Source: Cesiribacter sp964504565
GTDB lineage: Bacteria; Bacteroidota; Bacteroidia; Cytophagales; Cyclobacteriaceae
Direction: 5' to 3'
Assembly (NCBI GenBank): GCA_964504565.1
Contig: CAZDEY010000004.1
Coordinates: 186,001 to 250,000 of the forward strand
Length of the DNA: 64,000 bases
Numbering within the stretch: the stretch's first letter is position 1; each line of letters starts with the position of its first letter. Both the position numbers and the translations under genes were made by a program. This document shows, piece by piece, positions 51,189 to 58,772 of the stretch. The notes beneath the pieces are model-generated. The model did no database searches. It saw nothing but the letters and a program-made list of their open reading frames with translations, and was not told the DNA's origin.

Positions 51189-51782
51189 ATGGCAAGTAAC
51201 AAGCGCAATAAGCAACAACGGGAAAAGGATTTAGCCTACATAAGCGAGCTATACTTACAGGGGTATAGCTATAGGGCTATGGCGGAGCAGTTGAACCTGC
51301 ATAATTCCGGCCTTTATACCCTTAGCCACCAGCAGGTAAGCCTAGACGTAAGGGAACTGCTAAAACGCTGGCACGACCGGCAGGAGGAGCTAACCGACCG
51401 CTATATAGTGCGGGAGTTGGAAAAGCTGGATAAGGTGGAGCATGAGTATTGGCTGGCCTGGGAACGAAGCAAGCAGGAAAAGACCAAGCGAACGATTAAA
51501 GACCGCAAGCAGGCCCCTAAGCCGGGCAGTGAGGACAGGAAAGCAGTAGCCGTCGTAGGGGGTATGCAGGAACGTACGGTAACTAAAGAACAGCTACTAG
51601 GCGACGCTACGTACTTGCAGGGCGTGGAGCGGTGTATAGAAAAGCGGTGCAAGCTGTTAGGGCTTAATAAAGAAATTACGGTTAACGCGGTGGGCAGCTT
51701 CAATTTTAATTACGTGGTGCCTAGCGGGGGTAATGTTCCCGGCGGGGCAGGTGGTAGCAATACAATAGAACTAAGTGAATAG
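51189..51782 (+). CDS. Terminase small subunit
   Basis: A 197-residue protein directly before the terminase large subunit, with an 8-base overlap. The N-terminus has a helix-turn-helix (LAYISELYLQGYSYRAMAEQLN) followed by coiled-coil helix with RYIVRELEKLDKVEHEYWLAWERS, common in small terminases that bind the packaging site. The C-terminal tail is Gly/Pro-rich. No gene-specific motif is decisive, but the position is standard. Confidence 0.7.
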   Translation: MASNKRNKQQREKDLAYISELYLQGYSYRAMAEQLNLHNSGLYTLSHQQVSLDVRELLKRWHDRQEELTDRYIVRELEKLDKVEHEYWLAWERSKQEKTKRTIKDRKQAPKPGSEDRKAVAVVGGMQERTVTKEQLLGDATYLQGVERCIEKRCKLLGLNKEITVNAVGSFNFNYVVPSGGNVPGGAGGSNTIELSE

Positions 51783-53211
51783 GGGCGGGCCAAATATAAC
51801 CTTTGAGCCTAGTTTGCGCCAGCATGAGGCGTGGCTTCGGCTGGAAGATAAGACCACGCGCGACGTATTCTACGGGGGGGCGGCCGGTGGGGGTAAGAGC
51901 TTCTTAGGCGTATGCTGGAAGTTGCGCCGGCGGTTGCAGTACCCCGGCACGCGGGGGCTTACGGCGCGTAAGAACTTGACAGATATTCGGGAAAGCACCT
52001 TGGTTACCTTCTTTAAGGTATTGCGGGCGTGGGGGCTTAGGAAAGGCCGGGATTATACCTACAACGCCAGCCACATGTACTTTCAGTTTGCCAACGGAAG
52101 CCGGGAAGTATTTAAGGGCTTAGGCTGGGAGCCGAGCGACCCGGACTACCAGCGCTTAGGGTCGGCTGAATTTACGGACTTCTGGTTGGAGGAAGCCGGC
52201 GACGGCGTACCGCATAAGGGCTATGATGTGGCGATGAGCCGGGTGCGCTGGATGCTTAAGGAACACGGCTTAACCCAAAAGGGACTAATTACTGGCAACC
52301 CCGGATTTTATTGGTGCCGGGATTACTTTGTAATGGACAGGGAGGGCCGCCCGGTAGAGCTGCCGGAAAGCAAGGCCTATATTCAGGCGTTTGTAGACGA
52401 TAACCCGGATAAGGGGTTCGTAGACCTGTATAAGGGCAACCTGCGGAATATGGAGAGCGACTACGATAGGGCACGCCTACTGCACGGGGATTGGAACGCG
52501 GTTGAACGGAGCGGGGCGGAGATGTACCCGGCCTATGAAGGCCGGAAACACGTAGCCGACCTGGAGGCTGACCCGGAGGCACCGCTACACCTGAGCTTTG
52601 ACTTTAACCGCGCGCCGCACATGACCTTAATAATTGCCCAGCTAGAGGGGCCAGCGGTGTACATAGTAGATGAGGTATGCCCCGCGCCGCCCAACACGAA
52701 CACCCCCTATACGACTAAGGAGTTTTGCCGGCGGTGGGAAAAGCACCAGAATAAGACGGTGTACCTGTACGGCGATAGTACGGGGGCCAACCCCGGCACG
52801 GTGAGCGAGGATAGCGCGGGCAACTTTGCCGCCGCCGCGCAGGTGCTTAGAGCTAACGGCTGGAGGGTACACAACCGGGTACTACAGGAAATACCAAGCC
52901 CGGCCAAGCGGTGCGAGTGGGTAAATAGTATACTGGCCGGTAGGCAGGGGGAAATGAGTATTACCGTGCACCAGAGCTGTACGGAATTACAGCAGGATCT
53001 GCTGTGCGTGAAGAAGGGGCCAGACGGGAAGAAGAATAAAAAGCGGGTAGCCGATGCTGGCTTGGGGATAACCTACGAGCCGCACGGACACGAAACCGAC
53101 GCGCTGGAATACCTGCTGTGCAGCGCGTACCACGCAGACTGGTACAGGTATAAGAACGCCGGGAAGTATACCCAGGTACACGCCCCGGCCTATAAACAAA
53201 AAGCATTTTAA
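51775..53211 (+). CDS. Terminase large subunit
   Basis: A 478-residue packaging motor starting at GTG 51775. The ATPase has Walker A GGAAGGGKS (about 34-42) and a Walker B-like FTDFWLEEAGD. The nuclease domain follows, with LSFDFNRAPHMTLI (Asp), YLYGDSTGANPG and HETDALEYLLCSAYH (metal ligands). It matches phage terminases (Terminase_6-like) of Mu-type phages. It packs the genome into the prohead and cuts it. Confidence 0.88.
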   Translation: MNRGGPNITFEPSLRQHEAWLRLEDKTTRDVFYGGAAGGGKSFLGVCWKLRRRLQYPGTRGLTARKNLTDIRESTLVTFFKVLRAWGLRKGRDYTYNASHMYFQFANGSREVFKGLGWEPSDPDYQRLGSAEFTDFWLEEAGDGVPHKGYDVAMSRVRWMLKEHGLTQKGLITGNPGFYWCRDYFVMDREGRPVELPESKAYIQAFVDDNPDKGFVDLYKGNLRNMESDYDRARLLHGDWNAVERSGAEMYPAYEGRKHVADLEADPEAPLHLSFDFNRAPHMTLIIAQLEGPAVYIVDEVCPAPPNTNTPYTTKEFCRRWEKHQNKTVYLYGDSTGANPGTVSEDSAGNFAAAAQVLRANGWRVHNRVLQEIPSPAKRCEWVNSILAGRQGEMSITVHQSCTELQQDLLCVKKGPDGKKNKKRVADAGLGITYEPHGHETDALEYLLCSAYHADWYRYKNAGKYTQVHAPAYKQKAF

Positions 53212-53228
53212 CCACTATAGGGTAAATT

Positions 53229-53780
53229 ATGGGATTTATAATTAACAGCGACTACGACACGCATATTGAGCGCGAAACGCTGCTGGGTATGGTAGAAGAA
53301 CAGGGCGAGGTACTGGACCAGGCCGAACGGGCAGCCGTGGAGCAAGTACGTAGCGCCTTGGCGGGGCGCTACGATATGCAGGCCGCCTTTAGTGTACCGG
53401 AGCTTTGGAAAAGCGGCACCACCTACGTAGAAGAAACCAGAGCGCGCACCGCCGACGGATTCTACATTGCTACCGAGGATAGTACCGGCGTGGAGCCGGG
53501 CGTTACGGCGGGCTGGGAAAGTAGCTGGCGGCTAGATGACCCGCGCAATGTACTGTTGGTAGAGCTGGTTATGCGGCTGGCCCTGTGCCGGGTTGTGCGG
53601 CGGGTTGTGCCGGCCAAGCTGCCCGAAATAATGGGCGACGATTGCAAGCAAGCCGCCGACGATTTAAAGGCCTTGCGCGACGGGCTGAATACGATTGATT
53701 TGCCGCAAAAGCCGGCCGAAGAAACCCAATTCGGGGGCATGAAAATAAGTAGCCAACCTAAAATAAACTGGGGGTATTAA
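53229..53780 (+). CDS. DUF1320 (Mu gp36-like) head-tail connector protein
   Basis: A 183-residue protein. It has the DUF1320 pattern: N-terminal helices with VRSALAGRYDMQAAF, then LLVELVMRLALCRVVRRV and PEIMGDDCKQAADDLKALRDG. In Mu, gp36 lies in the head region. It sits between terminase and portal genes here, so it probably takes part in the head completion/connector. The middle stretch (about 60-100) is an insert compared with the usual length of about 140. Confidence 0.72.
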   Translation: MGFIINSDYDTHIERETLLGMVEEQGEVLDQAERAAVEQVRSALAGRYDMQAAFSVPELWKSGTTYVEETRARTADGFYIATEDSTGVEPGVTAGWESSWRLDDPRNVLLVELVMRLALCRVVRRVVPAKLPEIMGDDCKQAADDLKALRDGLNTIDLPQKPAEETQFGGMKISSQPKINWGY

Positions 53781-53783
53781 CCT

Positions 53784-55022
53784 ATGTACGGAGAATTAAA
53801 AGAAAAGGCGTTAAGCGGCAAAACGGATATACACTGGGATAGCCGCCAAAAGCTTATAGAGGACTGGATAGTAGCGTACGCCGCCGCCCAACCCCGGCGC
53901 AGTAGCGGGGTGGAAGTGCCAGTACGCTACAAGAAAATGATTGACCTGTTTGACAGCATGGCCTTGGATAGCGAGCTTAGTAGCGCGTGGAACAACCGAA
54001 AGGCTAAGGGCATACTAGGGGAAGATTTCGCGGTTTTTAACGCCGACGGCAGCCTGAACGAAGAAGATACCCGGCTACTGGAAGACCCCTGGTTTACCGA
54101 CAGCCAAAGCGGGTTTATTAGTCAGGGGGCTGACGGGCTTATCTACTATCCGTTCGGGCTACTGGAACTGGAAGCCGACGGGCCGAACGGGGAAATTAAG
54201 CTGCCTACGCTGGTAGAGCGCCGGTGCGTTGACCCGCGCCGCCGGTTGGTTTTACAGCGGCCCTACGATTTGAACGGCTACAGCATAGATGACCCGGTGT
54301 ACCGCAACAATTATATTCTGGTTGGCGGGCGCGGCTTTGGACTGATGCTTAAGGCTTCGGTAAACGTTATTTACAAGCGTTGGGCACTGCAGTACTGGGC
54401 CGAACATGCCGAGGTATTCAGCATGGATATGATAATAGGCACCACCGACACCGAAGACCAGAAAAAGGTACTGGATTTACAGGAGCGGTTAATGAACGGC
54501 GGAAGGAAGCGGGTAATTATTAAAAATGCTATGGAGAACGTTGCCAGCGAACGGCAGGCAGCTACCGACAGCTACCGCATTTACAAGGAGCTGGCCGACT
54601 ATTGCGACGCGCAGAACCGCAAGCTTATCCAAGGGGCCGAGGGTTTAAGTGATATAGGCACCAATTATAAAGAGGCCGGGAACCACCAGCAAACCGCGCT
54701 GGAGATTGCCGAAAGCGACATGCAGTCTATTGCCGATCTGGTGAATAAGGAACTGCTGCCGCGCCTGCCGTTTATTAGCCGCCGTTATGCCAGCTTAGGG
54801 CAACCCGGTAAGTATTTTGCCTACCAGGTGAACCGGAAAGCCCCGCTGAACGACCGCCGGGAGCTGTATAAAATGCTTATGGAGAAATACGATATAAGCC
54901 CCGAGATTATTATGGAAGAATTTGGGGTTGAGGTAACCGAAAAGGTTATGCCCGCCGGGGCGCCGGCCGCCGCCTTGGAGGGCGACGGCAACCCTTTTCA
55001 GACAGCCCCCGGCCTAGAATAG
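53784..55022 (+). CDS. Portal protein, DUF935 family
   Basis: A 412-residue protein with the DUF935 (Mu gp29-like) layout. Helical N-terminus (IDLFDSMALDSELSSAWNNRKAK) leads to a central domain with IYKRWALQYWAEHAEVFSMDMIIG and LQERLMNGGRKRVIIKNAMENV. Late residues (GNHQQTALEIAESDMQSIADLVNKELLPRL) form the typical portal stem/helix and the C-term is Pro/Ala-rich. The portal is the 12-mer DNA channel at the head vertex. It begins 4 bases after the DUF1320 gene. Confidence 0.8.
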   Translation: MYGELKEKALSGKTDIHWDSRQKLIEDWIVAYAAAQPRRSSGVEVPVRYKKMIDLFDSMALDSELSSAWNNRKAKGILGEDFAVFNADGSLNEEDTRLLEDPWFTDSQSGFISQGADGLIYYPFGLLELEADGPNGEIKLPTLVERRCVDPRRRLVLQRPYDLNGYSIDDPVYRNNYILVGGRGFGLMLKASVNVIYKRWALQYWAEHAEVFSMDMIIGTTDTEDQKKVLDLQERLMNGGRKRVIIKNAMENVASERQAATDSYRIYKELADYCDAQNRKLIQGAEGLSDIGTNYKEAGNHQQTALEIAESDMQSIADLVNKELLPRLPFISRRYASLGQPGKYFAYQVNRKAPLNDRRELYKMLMEKYDISPEIIMEEFGVEVTEKVMPAGAPAAALEGDGNPFQTAPGLE

Positions 55023-55030
55023 CGGCGCGG

Positions 55031-55103
55031 GGGGGAGATAGGAAAGTTTTCCTGCCTGCTAAACCGTCAGGGGCGGCTAACATGGGGGAGATAGGAAAGT
55101 TTT
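55031..55103 (+). repeat. 20-base direct repeat around the MuF-like start
   Basis: GGGGGAGATAGGAAAGTTTT occurs at 55031-55050 and again at 55084-55103, 53 bases apart. The second copy spans the start codon region of the MuF-like gene; the first lies between portal and MuF. The spacer has no start codon in frame with the first copy. Confidence 0.8.
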
Positions 55104-55951
55104 ATCAGGTTGAAGGGTGCTGCCCGCACGAAACCGGCGGTAAAGGGGCAACTGTAAACCCGCAGGCCTCGGCTAGTGATGAGCAGCTTAACGAGCTTGA
55201 ACAGGTGGCAGAACGGCTGGCGGCTATGCTGTGGGCCGGAGAGGAAATTTTTATTGATGACGACCTATTAAGGGCCGGGGCTGAATTTCTAATGCAGGCC
55301 CTAAGCGCGGGTACCGGCAAAGAGTTGATAGGCATTGATTGGAAACAACCGGATTGGGGCCTATATCGCCAGCTTAGGGATAACGTATGGCGGGTAAGCG
55401 GCTATAAGGCGTGGCACCAGATTAGGGATTTAAGCGCGCTGCTGATTGATAAACGGGGGCGTAAAATTCGCACCTTTGGCGAGTACCTGCAAGAGTTCCG
55501 GAAAGTAAATGCAACCTATAGCCGGCAGTGGGCCGAGGCTGAATACCTACACGCCATGCACAGCGGTAGGAACGCCGACCGCTGGCAGGAGATGTGGCAG
55601 GATAGGGCGCATTATAACGTAAGGTACAATGCGGTTAACGACGGTCGTACTACGGACTTTTGCCGGGGGCTGAACGGGGTAACCCTGCCGATGGAAAGCG
55701 ATTTTTGGGCAACTAACGCCCCGCCGAACCACTGGCGCTGCCGTTCCCTGCTGGAACAGGTGCCGAAGGAACAAGGCGAAGTGGCGTACAAGGGCGGCCC
55801 GGCTAAAGACGATAGCTTCTTTGACCACAACAGCGGCCTAACCGGGATAGTGTTCCCGGCTAAGCACCCGTATTTCAAAGTGCCGCAGGGCGTTCAGTTG
55901 GATATAGACCAGAAAGTGAATGAAACTATACAACGCATCTACGGAGGGTAA
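55082..55951 (+). CDS. MuF-like head morphogenesis protein
   Basis: A 289-residue protein from ATG 55082. The C-terminal half is the phage Mu protein F-like domain (minor head), with YNVRYNAVNDGRTTDFCRGLNG, WATNAPPNHWRCRSLLEQV and later basic residues. This family makes minor head proteins, sometimes carrying extra C-terminal enzyme domains; none is present here. It lies after portal, as in Mu. The N-terminal part is acidic. Confidence 0.78.
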   Translation: MGEIGKFYQVEGCCPHETGGKGATVNPQASASDEQLNELEQVAERLAAMLWAGEEIFIDDDLLRAGAEFLMQALSAGTGKELIGIDWKQPDWGLYRQLRDNVWRVSGYKAWHQIRDLSALLIDKRGRKIRTFGEYLQEFRKVNATYSRQWAEAEYLHAMHSGRNADRWQEMWQDRAHYNVRYNAVNDGRTTDFCRGLNGVTLPMESDFWATNAPPNHWRCRSLLEQVPKEQGEVAYKGGPAKDDSFFDHNSGLTGIVFPAKHPYFKVPQGVQLDIDQKVNETIQRIYGG

Positions 55952-56072
55952 CGAAAAGCCGCCTACTAATAGTATAAACAATATACGTAAAGAACCAACG
56001 GTTGCCCGGCTGGTATTGGCAAAGCTGCAAAGGTATTGGCTTAAACGCGAGGCAAATAAACGAGGTAACTAA
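55920..56072 (+). CDS. Small basic phage protein, 50 residues
   Basis: An open frame from ATG 55920 to TAA 56070-56072. It overlaps the MuF-like end by 32 bases and its stop overlaps the next ATG as TAATG, which supports coupled translation. The product is basic (NNIRKEPTVARLVLAKLQRYWLKREANKRG in pieces) and has no recognised family. It may be a short connector protein. Confidence 0.5.
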   Translation: MKLYNASTEGNEKPPTNSINNIRKEPTVARLVLAKLQRYWLKREANKRGN

Positions 56073-56530
56073 TGAAGGATTGGCGACCAGGTTTTTTCCA
56101 GCAGTACGAAAAGCGGTTAGAAGAAGAAATACCGCAAATGCTAAGGGGCATGCGCGTTAGGGCGCGCAGCCACTACCTGCGGAATTTTGCGTTGGAGGCG
56201 TTCGTAGATGACGTGCCGCAGCGGTGGGCACCGCGTAAAACCACTACCAGCCGCTACCAGAGCTTAAGCCGCAAGAACGGCCGCCGCAATATACTGGTTA
56301 AAACCGGGGCCTACCGGGGTAGTATACGGGCGCGGGTATTTGCCGCCCGGCATGAAGTTAGGGTATACAGCCACGTACGGGGCGCGGGCGGCTTTAACTA
56401 CCCGCGCGCCCACAATGAGGGCTGGGGTAAGCTGCCGGCCCGGCGGGTATTCGGCAATAGTAGAAAGTTAAACAACCAGGTTAAGCGGCACGAAATTGCG
56501 CCGCGATTTAAACGAGTATTCAGAAAATGA
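56072..56530 (+). CDS. Virion morphogenesis protein (Mu G-like)
   Basis: A 152-residue very basic protein. It has VKTGAYRGSIRARV, EVRVYSHVRGAGGFNYPRAHNEGWGKLPARRVFG, which match the phage virion morphogenesis family (Mu gpG, tail completion). The N-terminus is helical (YEKRLEEEIPQMLRGMRVRARS). It begins on the stop of the preceding small gene and overlaps the next by 4 bases. It likely completes the head-tail joint. Confidence 0.72.
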   Translation: MKDWRPGFFQQYEKRLEEEIPQMLRGMRVRARSHYLRNFALEAFVDDVPQRWAPRKTTTSRYQSLSRKNGRRNILVKTGAYRGSIRARVFAARHEVRVYSHVRGAGGFNYPRAHNEGWGKLPARRVFGNSRKLNNQVKRHEIAPRFKRVFRK

Positions 56531-57006
56531 CACCGGAAGAACAGGTATTGGAATTGATTCAAGCCGAATTAGTGGCGGCCTCTGTAGTAGAGGACGGCCA
56601 GCGGCAGGTAAGGTTATTTGCCGACCAGATAAGCCAACTTATGAACGGCGGACGTGTGGGCCACGGCTGGCCGCTTGTGCTGGTTGAGTACATCTATAAC
56701 GACGTAGAGCAGGGGGTACAGGGGCAATACATTATGAACGTAAATGTTCGGCTGCATATAGCCGACTTCACGCTTAAGGATAAGCCCGGCCACCTGCTAC
56801 CGCTTAAGGCGCAGGTACACCGGGCTATTAATGGGCTGTCTGCCGAGGAGGTAGTAGAATTTAGCCTGGTAAGGCAGGCGCATGATGTGGCCGGTAACGT
56901 GCCGGTTTGGGAGCTGGAGTACGCCACGCGCTGGGTTGATAACAGCGCGGTACAGGAACTGGAGTTAGTGCCGCCGCCGGTTGAAGGGGAAGTAGTTAGG
57001 GCTTAG
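56527..57006 (+). CDS. Putative tail terminator or connector protein
   Basis: A 159-residue protein. It has mixed strands and helices (WPLVLVEYIYNDVEQGVQGQYIMNVNVRLHIADF, LPLKAQVHRAINGLSAEEV) typical of short tail-completion proteins, and directly follows the MuG-like gene. Its last bases lie in a 14-base tandem repeat. No motif is decisive. Confidence 0.5.
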   Translation: MTPEEQVLELIQAELVAASVVEDGQRQVRLFADQISQLMNGGRVGHGWPLVLVEYIYNDVEQGVQGQYIMNVNVRLHIADFTLKDKPGHLLPLKAQVHRAINGLSAEEVVEFSLVRQAHDVAGNVPVWELEYATRWVDNSAVQELELVPPPVEGEVVRA

Positions 57007-57035
57007 ACCTAAGGGCTTAGACCTAAGGGCTTAGG
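56999..57035. repeat. 14-base tandem repeat with palindromic unit at a gene end
   Basis: GGGCTTAGACCTAA occurs twice in tandem (56999-57012, 57013-57026) and a third partial copy GGGCTTAGG ends at 57035. CCTAAGGGCTTAGG inside it is an inverted repeat followed by TGTTTATTTT, so it can act as a terminator. It spans the stop codon of the preceding gene. Confidence 0.75.
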
Positions 57036-57087
57036 TGTTTATTTTAAATTCTACTAATTGCAAATTGCCTCTATAATAAACAGAGGC

Positions 57088-57537
57088 ATGGAAAACCCAT
57101 TTGAAGCACTTCACCAGAAAATTGATTACGTAAGCAAAGGCCTAGCCGCGCTTCATCATTCTTTAAACAAATTAGAAGAGCGAATAGCGAATAGCAAAGC
57201 CCCCAGAATAGACCCTCATCAATGCGCATGTTCTAATGCACACAGACCTAGAAAGGACACTGTATCGCTTAACCCCAACTTACCAGTAGCGGCTCTTACC
57301 CAAGCGGAGTTTCAGGATATGCTACGAGGGTTTATAGAGCAGTTCCCTAGCCCCCAACCCAATCCCACCGTCGCAGAAACGAAATTACTTTCAGTGGCTG
57401 AGATGTGCGCTCTGGCTAAAATCTCGCGCGGTACCTTATACACCGCGCGCAAAGAAGGCCGAATCCCCTTTAAACGAATTGGCAAGAGAATTCTATTTAG
57501 CCCAAGTGAAGTACTTGAAGCCCTAAAGCAGGGTTAA
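57088..57537 (+). CDS. Excisionase/HTH_17-like DNA-binding protein
   Basis: A 149-residue protein with the likely start ATG 57088. The C-terminal 55 residues (LSVAEMCALAKISRGTLYTARKEGRIPFKRIGKRILFSPSEVLEAL in pieces) are a winged helix-turn-helix of the HTH_17/excisionase type. The N-terminal half has a coiled-coil segment (VSKGLAALHHSLNKLEERIAN). It is the last gene of the rightward block, followed by a terminator. It may regulate phage transcription or excision. Confidence 0.72.
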   Translation: MENPFEALHQKIDYVSKGLAALHHSLNKLEERIANSKAPRIDPHQCACSNAHRPRKDTVSLNPNLPVAALTQAEFQDMLRGFIEQFPSPQPNPTVAETKLLSVAEMCALAKISRGTLYTARKEGRIPFKRIGKRILFSPSEVLEALKQG

Positions 57538-57608
57538 CCCCTAACCTTTTTAGCCGCCCTACGTTAAAACCGGCTAAGGTATTTACTCTCCCGCGAGGGG
57601 GTTAGGAA

Positions 57609-57643
57609 AACAGACGGGGCTTTATTGGCCCCGTTTGTTTTTT
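57609..57643. terminator. Terminator of the rightward late block
   Basis: ACGGGGC at 57614-57620 pairs with GCCCCGT at 57628-57634, flanked by AAAACAG on the left and TTGTTTTTT on the right. It lies between the excisionase-like gene and the convergent small genes. Confidence 0.85.
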
Positions 57644-57648
57644 ACACC

Positions 57649-57768
57649 TTATACCCCGATTACGCCAAAGTACTGCAACAACTTAACCAGCAAAGCAGCT
57701 ACTAATACTATACCGATAGCGATAGGCAGGTTTCTAGGGTCTCTGGTAGGGGGTGGGGTGTAGTTCAT
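57649..57768 (-). CDS. Small single-pass membrane protein, 39 residues
   Basis: An open frame from ATG 57768 to TAA 57649-57651. MNYTPPPTRDPRNLP is followed by a hydrophobic segment (IAIGIVLVAALLVKLLQYFGV). Its ATG overlaps the stop of the next upstream gene (ATGA-type), supporting translation. No function is recognised. Confidence 0.55.
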   Translation of the reverse strand: MNYTPPPTRDPRNLPIAIGIVLVAALLVKLLQYFGVIGV

Positions 57769-57944
57769 GGCTTAGTTGTTTTTTCCTTTAGCTTGGAGAT
57801 AGCTAAACTTAAAGTTCTTTTATTTGCCTCATATACACCCTCTAAACTTTTAACATATTGCTGCACTTCAATAGGGCATGCTTTCAAAAGTTCTTTAACT
57901 AGCTTTGTGTCTATTTGTCTTACTTGAGGTTGTTTGTTGGTCAT
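57765..57944 (-). CDS. Small helical phage protein, 59 residues
   Basis: An open frame from ATG 57944 to TGA 57765-57767. It is helical and Lys-rich (IDTKLVKELLKACPIEVQQYVKSLEG) with no membrane segment. It overlaps the next gene by four bases. Not recognised; probably an early-gene product or regulator. Confidence 0.5.
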   Translation of the reverse strand: MTNKQPQVRQIDTKLVKELLKACPIEVQQYVKSLEGVYEANKRTLSLAISKLKEKTTKP

Positions 57945-57950
57945 ATCTAA

Positions 57951-58202
57951 TTAGTTATTACAGTTATACTCTTGGTTATTAAAAAGCCCATTAAGGCCGG
58001 TATAGTCAGGCTGTCCTTCAAACCGTTGGGTTTCGGGGTTATAATACCTAAAGCCTTGCATTAAAGATTTGTTTAGGGTGCCGGCCGCAATACGGCGGTT
58101 TACTTCGGCTTGTATTTGCTGGCAGGTTTCGTAATCCTCAGCCGCTAAAGCTTCCCGGTGATTTATAGCCAGTAGCCATTCGTGCATTTTAGTTACGTCC
58201 AT
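57951..58202 (-). CDS. Hypothetical phage protein, 83 residues
   Basis: A soluble protein. The stretch ALAAEDYETCQQIQAEVNRRIA resembles a UVR-type helical hairpin motif, and the C-terminus is Asn/Gln-rich. It overlaps the upstream gene by 14 bases and lies 6 bases before the next small one. Role unknown. Confidence 0.5.
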   Translation of the reverse strand: MDVTKMHEWLLAINHREALAAEDYETCQQIQAEVNRRIAAGTLNKSLMQGFRYYNPETQRFEGQPDYTGLNGLFNNQEYNCNN

Positions 58203-58491
58203 CTAGGTTACAAGTTTTAACTCCTGCAAATACCTCACCTTTAAATTCTTCCAGGCAAGGGGTTAAGAGGCGTTCAAAGTGTGCTTGAGCGGCGGCTTTG
58301 ACTTCATCGGGCGTTAATGTATCTGAGTAATCATATATTAAATTACCTCCCATTTTAGTAACACGCAAAGAATAACCGTGTATGCCGCCCATATTTAACC
58401 ATATCTCCATTCTTACTAAAGGAGTTTCAAACACCCAAAGCCTATCTTTGTCCTGCATGGCCTCTAACTGCTTTATACTGTATAGTTTCAT
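58189..58491 (-). CDS. Hypothetical phage protein, 100 residues
   Basis: A soluble protein with a beta hairpin region (VRMEIWLNMGGIHGYSLRVTKMGGNLIYDYSD in pieces) followed by a helix (PDEVKAAAQAHFERLL). It is the first gene of this leftward run of small genes, and a noncoding region of about 280 bases lies before it. Not recognised. Confidence 0.5.
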   Translation of the reverse strand: MKLYSIKQLEAMQDKDRLWVFETPLVRMEIWLNMGGIHGYSLRVTKMGGNLIYDYSDTLTPDEVKAAAQAHFERLLTPCLEEFKGEVFAGVKTCNLDGRN

Positions 58492-58772
58492 AATCTTATT
58501 TGATAGTTATTTGATAATCAAGATAATTTTAGTAAATTAGCCTCAACTTATTTTAAACCTCCAAGGTTGAGGTGTAAACTAGATTCAATCTACGATTCAT
58601 TTTGCTTTGACCGTCTTGGTATTTCAACCATGTACATTTAGTGCGGGAACACTAATTAGTACATGGTTTTTTATGTTTATTTGAGTTGATTTGTAGTTCT
58701 TAATTGGGATAACAGCGAATAAACCTAACCCTCCGGGTCGCTAAAGCTTAGGTTTACTCGCGCGTTACTGAT
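58492..58772. promoter_or_regulatory. Noncoding phage region with three hairpins
   Basis: The 281 bases between two minus-strand genes hold no good open frame. Three structures are visible: CCTCAAC...GTTGAGG near 58550-58582, a long two-part hairpin at 58626-58668, and TAAACCTAA...TTAGGTTTA at about 58722-58756, which may end the helicase gene transcript on the minus strand. A promoter for the small genes downstream on the minus strand must lie here. A small RNA or operator is also possible. Confidence 0.5.
58626..58668. repeat. Long perfect hairpin
   Basis: AACCATGTAC (58626-58635) pairs with GTACATGGTT (58659-58668), and an inner stem TTAGTG/CACTAA closes around CGGGAA. It is followed by TTTTTTAT on the plus strand, so it could end a plus-strand transcript although no plus-strand gene is seen upstream within 1 kb that lacks its own terminator. 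Confidence 0.75.
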
